From Clostridia bacterium (lineage in GTDB: Bacteria > Bacillota > Clostridia > UMGS1883): 10,770 bases of DNA. The notes under the pieces were generated by a model. That model did not search any database and was not told where the DNA came from. It saw only the letters and a program-made list of their open reading frames with translations. A program made the translations under genes and the position numbers. How positions within the stretch are numbered: the first letter of the stretch is position 1; each line of letters starts with the position of its first letter. The DNA is taken from positions 1-10,770 of the forward strand of contig JAJQCX010000167.1 of NCBI GenBank assembly GCA_021202495.1. The letters are read 5' to 3'. Below, piece after piece: positions 7,145 through 10,770 of this stretch.

Positions 7145-7173
7145 ATGTTATCACATAAATTCAGCGTTGTCAA
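7145..7173 (-). promoter_or_regulatory. Sigma-70-type promoter of the B12 operon
   Basis: On the minus strand a perfect -35 TTGACA (7173-7168) is separated by 17 bases from TAACAT (7150-7145). A TGA just before the -10 gives an extended -10 (TGn). The predicted start of transcription is near 7138, about 18 bases before the riboswitch. The -35 begins five bases after the stop codon of the upstream YihY gene. Confidence 0.75.
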
Positions 7174-7178
7174 ATATA

Positions 7179-8006
7179 TTATGCGTTATTTTGACTTAAA
7201 TAATAATTTATCTCTCCGCCGATAAGCAGAATGATTATACAGCAATATATCCAAAGCATCAGCACAATGAGCGCCGTCAAGCTGCCGTAAATATAAGACC
7301 GCTTTGAAAAATTATCGATATATATTGAAAAAATGAGCGAGAAAATTATCCATCCGCTGGCGGCAAAGAGAGCGCCGGGGATTTGCTTTCCGAACTTAAC
7401 ACGGTGCGCGGGCACAAATTTGTACAACACCGCAAAAAAGAAGGTTAGCACAACTATCGCGACAACGGAACGCGCGGAAAGAATGGAATTGAGCATTTCG
7501 GCAAGCGGCGGAAAGAACGCCGTGAGATACCCCGCAATAACGTTGCCGAAAACCATGATGAGAAGCGAGAAAATAATAACCGCGAAAAAGACGACCGTGT
7601 ATAAAAGCGCAAAAAGGTTAGAGGCGATAAATCCGCGCTTTTCCTTAACGTGATACACGCTTCCCAAGCCGCTGCTCAGCGCGGCAAAGCTGCGCGAGGC
7701 CGACCACAGCAGCGCAATTGTCGAAAACGAAACCGAATACGACGCCGTGTTTGAAAAAACCTCGTCTATCACAAACGCAAAAAACGAATACACCGACTCC
7801 GGCACAAAATCCTCAAGAAAGAGCAGCATACTTTCTTCGTCTATCGTTATGAAATTGCCCGCAAGTATCAAAAAAAGCATGATAAACGGAATTGCGGAAA
7901 TAATTATATAATATACCGACTGCGCGCTGTAAAGCGTTATTTGGTCATTTGACACCGTTTCGCCGATAAGCTTCAACGCGTTTAAAAGCTTTTTTATTTT
8001 CCTCAC
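7179..8006 (-). CDS. YihY/BrkB-family inner membrane protein
   Basis: This is a polytopic membrane protein of the YihY/virulence factor BrkB family, once wrongly called RNase BN. It is 275 aa if started at GTG 8006 (284 aa if started at TTG 8033). It shows the family pattern: an N-terminal amphipathic region, SAQSVYYIIISAIPF followed by five or six hydrophobic segments, the motif LLWSASRSFAALSSGL near the second segment, PAHRVKFGKQIPGALFA, and a final helix ending IILLIGGEINYYL. The molecular function of the family is not established. I prefer GTG 8006 because it starts just after the TAG stop of the SLH gene and gives a usual N-terminus. No clean Shine-Dalgarno sequence supports any of the candidate starts, so the start is uncertain. 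It is probably co-transcribed with the SLH gene. No link to B12 is evident. Confidence 0.85.
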   Translation of the reverse strand: MRKIKKLLNALKLIGETVSNDQITLYSAQSVYYIIISAIPFIMLFLILAGNFITIDEESMLLFLEDFVPESVYSFFAFVIDEVFSNTASYSVSFSTIALLWSASRSFAALSSGLGSVYHVKEKRGFIASNLFALLYTVVFFAVIIFSLLIMVFGNVIAGYLTAFFPPLAEMLNSILSARSVVAIVVLTFFFAVLYKFVPAHRVKFGKQIPGALFAASGWIIFSLIFSIYIDNFSKRSYIYGSLTALIVLMLWIYCCIIILLIGGEINYYLSQNNA

Positions 8007-8008
8007 CT

Positions 8009-10456
8009 CTACTGCACCGCATAGAAATACCAATCGCCGGAGTATTCCTCAAAATCGCGCCCGGAAGCTTCGCCTTCCGGCGAATATGCAATGCCGAATT
8101 CCTTATTGTCATCATTACGGCCGATGGCAAAATATACATTGCCGTCAGTCGGATTGTATTTCACCATAAACGACGAGCAAAGCTCCGACATCTCGATAAG
8201 GAGCGAAAGCGCGTCATCCGAAAGTGAAACGGATTCGCCCATTCGGTAGTCACGCACCTCAAGCACACCGCTCCCAACCTTTCTGACATAAAGTCCATAT
8301 GGGCAAGCCTCCAAAATATAATCCTTAAGAAGCTCAAACGTATCCTCATTTTCGTTCATAATTGCACCAAGCGACGCGTATGTGATTTCACCTTCGAAGG
8401 AGGCAGATGCAACGGATGCTTCGGAAAGGTCGGTAAAAACAACATTTTCCTCGCTTTCCCCAATGTCGTTTTGCGGAATGGAAATTTCATCATCCTTGTC
8501 GGAATAAATCCAAATAAGCGTTTTGCCGATAAGCGCCGCCGACTCCGCGACAGTGATGTTCGACAAAGGATTGAGGTAGCCGCCGTAGCCTGATATAATG
8601 CCTGTCGCGACCATTGTTTTAACGGCGTCCTCCGCCCAAAATGAGATTAAATCGTTGTCTTCAAAATCAAGCTCGTCTATACTCTCGTCCGCGTCACAAA
8701 TTCGCGAAAGAATGATTATCGCTTCCTCGCGTGTGATGGCGTCGTCGGCGTGTATTTCTGAATTTTCATCACCTGTCATGTAGCCTATCTTCGACGCCGT
8801 AACCACATCGGCGTAGTAAGCACTGTCAGAATCGATGTCCTTAAAGCTGACACGACCCGTTGCGGCATAGCCGAACACCCTGTTTATCATGGCGGCAAAA
8901 TCCCCTCGCGTAATGACGTCGTCTGCGTCAAGCGGCTCGCCGTCCGCGCTTTCGCCGAACAGATTTATCGCGTCGCAAAAGCTCTTTCCCCAATATGTAT
9001 CGCTGTAGCCGGATATAAATTTGCCGCCGCCTTTGAGTGAACACGTTATTTTATCGCTTTCGGCGAGAATTTCACCGTCGGAATCGCACACATAAACCGT
9101 CAGGAAAAGCGACTCCGTTTGCTTTAAATCCGACGCGTCGACCTCAATTGAAAATTCGTACATATGCTTATATTCCCTGTTTAAATCATCGGTGCGAATA
9201 AGATACGGCGAAACCTTTGTCTCATAAACGGTATTGTTGACTTCATCTCTGAACACTGCTTTTATATATGACGCACTGTCGGAAAATGTATACACTCCGT
9301 CGACATAGTTGGATGATGGTTCCACGGGAGAATAAACGCCGTATAAAACAACGTCGTCCCGTTCCGTAAATACGAGCCCGTCCGAAAGGTCAAAATCGGC
9401 ATAATTGCTTTCATCGTCATGTGCAATTTCCACACGGAGAATTTTTACAAAAGAATTGTCCTTTGTTGTTTCGATTGTGCCCGATTTTTTGAGAGTGTAT
9501 GAGGCAAAATTAAATTCAACCTCGCTTTCGCCGATGTCATAATATGAATATATTATCTTCGGCTCGTTTTCCGATTTCAAAAGACTGCCCCACTGAAAAT
9601 TAAATCGGCTGTTTGAAGAATCGAGAGCGTGCAAAAAAAGATTTGCAGCCTCGGAATTCTCCATTTCATGCTCGATATTTAATCTGAATCGGCTTGCTAT
9701 CGTATATGTAAACCCTGTTCTTGTTCCCAAAAATGAATCGGGGTTCCAATAGCCGGGGATATATTTCATGACCGTATATGCGTTTTCCGCAACATATTCT
9801 GTTATTTTTTCGTCGTCCGCAAAATCATTGTCATCAAAAATAAATCGAGTTTCATCCGTTCCGAACGTCAATTCCTTTTCCGCCGTGCCGACCTCTTCGC
9901 CGTCGGAATTTAAAATTGTAATCTTAAGAGTATACTCTCCCTCGGGAATATCCTCATAAATCTGTTCTTTTTCATCTACATAGCTGATGTCAAAGTATTT
10001 TGTGGCTCCTCCGTAAATAACGGCGGCAAAATATTTCTCGCGCACAACTATTTTGTTGCATGTATACCGAATGCTTGCGTTGCCTATTCCGTCATATATC
10101 AAATCCGGCGGCGCATAGTTGAGGATATTCGAGCCCTTTGAATCGCCCAAGGCATAGCCCTCCAAATAATAGGTTTGCACCTCATCATTCGGCGTAACGC
10201 CCGTTTCACCCACATCGCTTTGCAACGAGCGAACGACACCGCCTTTTTCGTCAATTAACTCAATCAAAAAATCAAGAGGCTCGTTTGCCGCAGAGTTGTC
10301 ACGCGTAATTTTCCCTATTACATAAAAATCCCTTCCGGGAGCCATTTGGCTTTCCTCCGCAGCCGGAGAAACAATCTCTATCTCAACGGCAGATGCCGCA
10401 GAAGTCAATAAAAGAAAAGTAAAAACGCTTATAAAAGCAATAAAAATTTTCCGCAT
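8009..10456 (-). CDS. Secreted protein with three central S-layer homology (SLH) repeats
   Basis: This 815-aa protein begins with a signal peptide (1 to about 23, ending SAASA). A long beta-rich region without a family I recognise (about 25-480) follows, including Ig-like stretches such as PEGEYTLKITILNSDGEEVG. Three SLH repeats lie at about 482-530, 538-590 and 598-647, each with the helix-plus-TRxxxAxxxxR pattern, for example ITRGDFAAMINRVFGY and ITREEAIIILSRIC. A C-terminal unknown domain (about 680-815) ends the protein. SLH triads bind secondary cell-wall polysaccharides (often pyruvylated), so the protein is probably attached to the cell wall. I chose ATG 10456, which has AAAGGA at a good distance upstream; an in-frame TTG eight codons earlier is less likely because the signal peptide starts at the ATG. 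The function of the non-SLH parts is unknown. Confidence 0.85.
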   Translation of the reverse strand: MRKIFIAFISVFTFLLLTSAASAVEIEIVSPAAEESQMAPGRDFYVIGKITRDNSAANEPLDFLIELIDEKGGVVRSLQSDVGETGVTPNDEVQTYYLEGYALGDSKGSNILNYAPPDLIYDGIGNASIRYTCNKIVVREKYFAAVIYGGATKYFDISYVDEKEQIYEDIPEGEYTLKITILNSDGEEVGTAEKELTFGTDETRFIFDDNDFADDEKITEYVAENAYTVMKYIPGYWNPDSFLGTRTGFTYTIASRFRLNIEHEMENSEAANLFLHALDSSNSRFNFQWGSLLKSENEPKIIYSYYDIGESEVEFNFASYTLKKSGTIETTKDNSFVKILRVEIAHDDESNYADFDLSDGLVFTERDDVVLYGVYSPVEPSSNYVDGVYTFSDSASYIKAVFRDEVNNTVYETKVSPYLIRTDDLNREYKHMYEFSIEVDASDLKQTESLFLTVYVCDSDGEILAESDKITCSLKGGGKFISGYSDTYWGKSFCDAINLFGESADGEPLDADDVITRGDFAAMINRVFGYAATGRVSFKDIDSDSAYYADVVTASKIGYMTGDENSEIHADDAITREEAIIILSRICDADESIDELDFEDNDLISFWAEDAVKTMVATGIISGYGGYLNPLSNITVAESAALIGKTLIWIYSDKDDEISIPQNDIGESEENVVFTDLSEASVASASFEGEITYASLGAIMNENEDTFELLKDYILEACPYGLYVRKVGSGVLEVRDYRMGESVSLSDDALSLLIEMSELCSSFMVKYNPTDGNVYFAIGRNDDNKEFGIAYSPEGEASGRDFEEYSGDWYFYAVQ

Positions 10457-10485
10457 AGTTTTTCCTTTCCACCCAATCAAAGCCC

Positions 10486-10515
10486 GCCGCCCGAATTTTC
10501 GCGTTTTCGGGCGGC
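10486..10515 (-). repeat. 10-bp perfect hairpin in the SLH gene leader
   Basis: GCCGCCCGAA (10486-10495) and TTCGGGCGGC (10506-10515) form a perfect GC-rich 10-bp stem with a ten-base loop, about 30 bases before the SLH start codon. No T-tract follows on either strand, so it does not look like a terminator. It could be an mRNA-stabilising or regulatory leader structure, or a dispersed repeat. Confidence 0.6.
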
Positions 10516-10563
10516 AGCCTCGTTTGGGAATACAGGGATTTTATTTACAACAGTTACTCTCCG

Positions 10564-10601
10564 AAAAAAGCGCCGAGAAAACGCTCCGCGTTGTCTCGGC
10601 G
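10564..10601 (-). terminator. Intrinsic terminator, minus strand
   Basis: CGCCGAGA (10571-10578) pairs with TCTCGGCG (10594-10601), and the stem continues as AACG/CGTT after one mismatch. On the minus strand the hairpin is followed by CTTTTTT (10570-10564). This is a strong intrinsic terminator for transcription entering from the right, and it insulates the SLH gene from whatever lies beyond the window. Confidence 0.78.
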
Positions 10602-10612
10602 GAGGGGGTGCG

Positions 10613-10625
10613 GGGGGATGCCCCC
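10613..10625. repeat. G5/C5 mini-hairpin
   Basis: GGGGG-ATG-CCCCC forms a short perfect hairpin next to a second G run (GGAGGGGG at 10601-10608). Only two long G runs are present, so a regular four-run quadruplex is not clearly predicted. Confidence 0.4.
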
Positions 10626-10635
10626 GTGTAAAATC

Positions 10636-10666
10636 GTCAAAAACCAAAGACGCTTTGGTTTTTGAC
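10636..10666. terminator. Perfect 14-bp palindrome, possible bidirectional terminator
   Basis: GTCAAAAACCAAAG (10636-10649) and CTTTGGTTTTTGAC (10653-10666) are perfect inverted repeats around ACG. Read either way it is a CCAAAG/CTTTGG stem followed by TTTTT and preceded by AAAAA, the layout of a bidirectional intrinsic terminator. The paired GC core is short, so efficiency is uncertain. Confidence 0.6.
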
Positions 10667-10681
10667 ACCTCTATCGGGGTA

Positions 10682-10700
10682 GCCCGCGCTGTGCGCGGGC
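10682..10700. repeat. 8-bp GC-rich hairpin
   Basis: GCCCGCGC (10682-10689) and GCGCGGGC (10693-10700) pair around a TGT loop. The right arm can instead pair with CGCCCG just downstream, after two GTAAGC units, so two mutually exclusive structures are possible. Confidence 0.5.
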
Positions 10701-10733
10701 GTAAGCGTAAGCGCCCGATGTGAAAAGAGGTTT

Positions 10734-10760
10734 ACGGGGAAAAGCGGAGCTTGTCCCCGT
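10734..10760. repeat. Hairpin with the same layout as the 10571-10601 stem
   Basis: ACGGGGA (10734-10740) pairs with TCCCCGT (10754-10760). After one mismatch the stem continues as AAGC/GCTT around GGA. The layout (outer stem ending GA/TC, one mismatch, 4-bp inner stem) matches the terminator hairpin at 10571-10601, although the paired bases differ. No T-tract adjoins it. Confidence 0.5.
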
Positions 10761-10770
10761 GTTCAGCCGC

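Larger units (their letters stand above)
10457..10770. other. Non-coding intergenic region packed with inverted repeats
   Basis: I see no credible gene here. The only longer reading frame (minus strand, about 10668-10477) gives a Pro/Arg-rich 63-aa string made of hairpin sequence. The stretch contains at least five separate hairpins, two of them terminator-like, and a G-rich run. It lies upstream of the SLH gene and probably holds that gene's promoter, but no convincing -35/-10 pair was found. Confidence 0.7.

Noticed and set aside
10601..10620. Possible G-quadruplex in the G-rich run
   Set aside because: Only two long G runs are present, and the second pairs well with the following C run as a simple hairpin.
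10477..10668. 63-aa Pro/Arg-rich minus-strand frame
   Set aside because: Built from hairpin and G/C-run sequence, including the intrinsic terminator; composition and structure argue against a gene.
1..10770. CRISPR arrays, tRNA or rRNA genes, insertion sequences
   Set aside because: No regularly spaced repeats, tRNA-like cloverleaf with conserved T-loop, rRNA sequence or transposase was seen.

Overview
The window looks like chromosomal DNA of a Gram-positive, probably anaerobic member of the Bacillota (Clostridia; my guess is an uncultured gut lineage). The reasons are strong GGAGG-type ribosome binding sites, tightly packed or overlapping genes, a protein with S-layer homology (SLH) domains, an ECF-type (energy-coupling factor) vitamin transporter, and a B12 riboswitch followed by an intrinsic terminator. 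The taxonomic placement is inference. All eight genes are on the minus strand, so the biological order runs from the right end of the window to the left.

Right end (about 10457-10770): a non-coding stretch rich in perfect inverted repeats. It contains a convincing intrinsic terminator, a symmetric (possibly bidirectional) terminator, several GC-rich hairpins, and a 10-bp hairpin in the leader of the next gene. Next comes a two-gene unit: an 815-aa secreted protein with three central SLH repeats (8009-10456), then a YihY/BrkB-family membrane protein (7179-8006).

Centre and left (1-7173): a coherent vitamin B12 regulon. A consensus promoter (7145-7173) sits only a few bases beyond the YihY stop codon. 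It drives a cobalamin riboswitch (6961-7120) and an expression platform with a terminator hairpin (6851-6881) and a matching antiterminator segment (6911-6918). Six genes follow with gaps of 13 bp or less, or overlaps: a secreted beta-propeller protein fused to a DUF4430 domain; a secreted DUF4430 protein; a signal-peptide/alpha-barrel/Glu-rich stalk/TM protein; a TM-anchored DUF4430 protein; an EcfT transmembrane subunit; and a fused double ABC ATPase that runs off the left edge.

DUF4430 corresponds to the C-terminal beta domain of animal transcobalamin and intrinsic factor, and the alpha-barrel protein resembles their N-terminal cobalamin-binding alpha domain. My reading is that the operon encodes a bacterial cell-surface B12 capture apparatus. 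In it the two halves of an intrinsic-factor-like binder are separate membrane-anchored proteins, helped by a beta-propeller and feeding an ECF importer. No substrate-binding S component is visible, so it may lie beyond the left edge. The B12 assignment rests on the riboswitch, the ECF genes and the fold-level domain match; no binding data can be seen in sequence.
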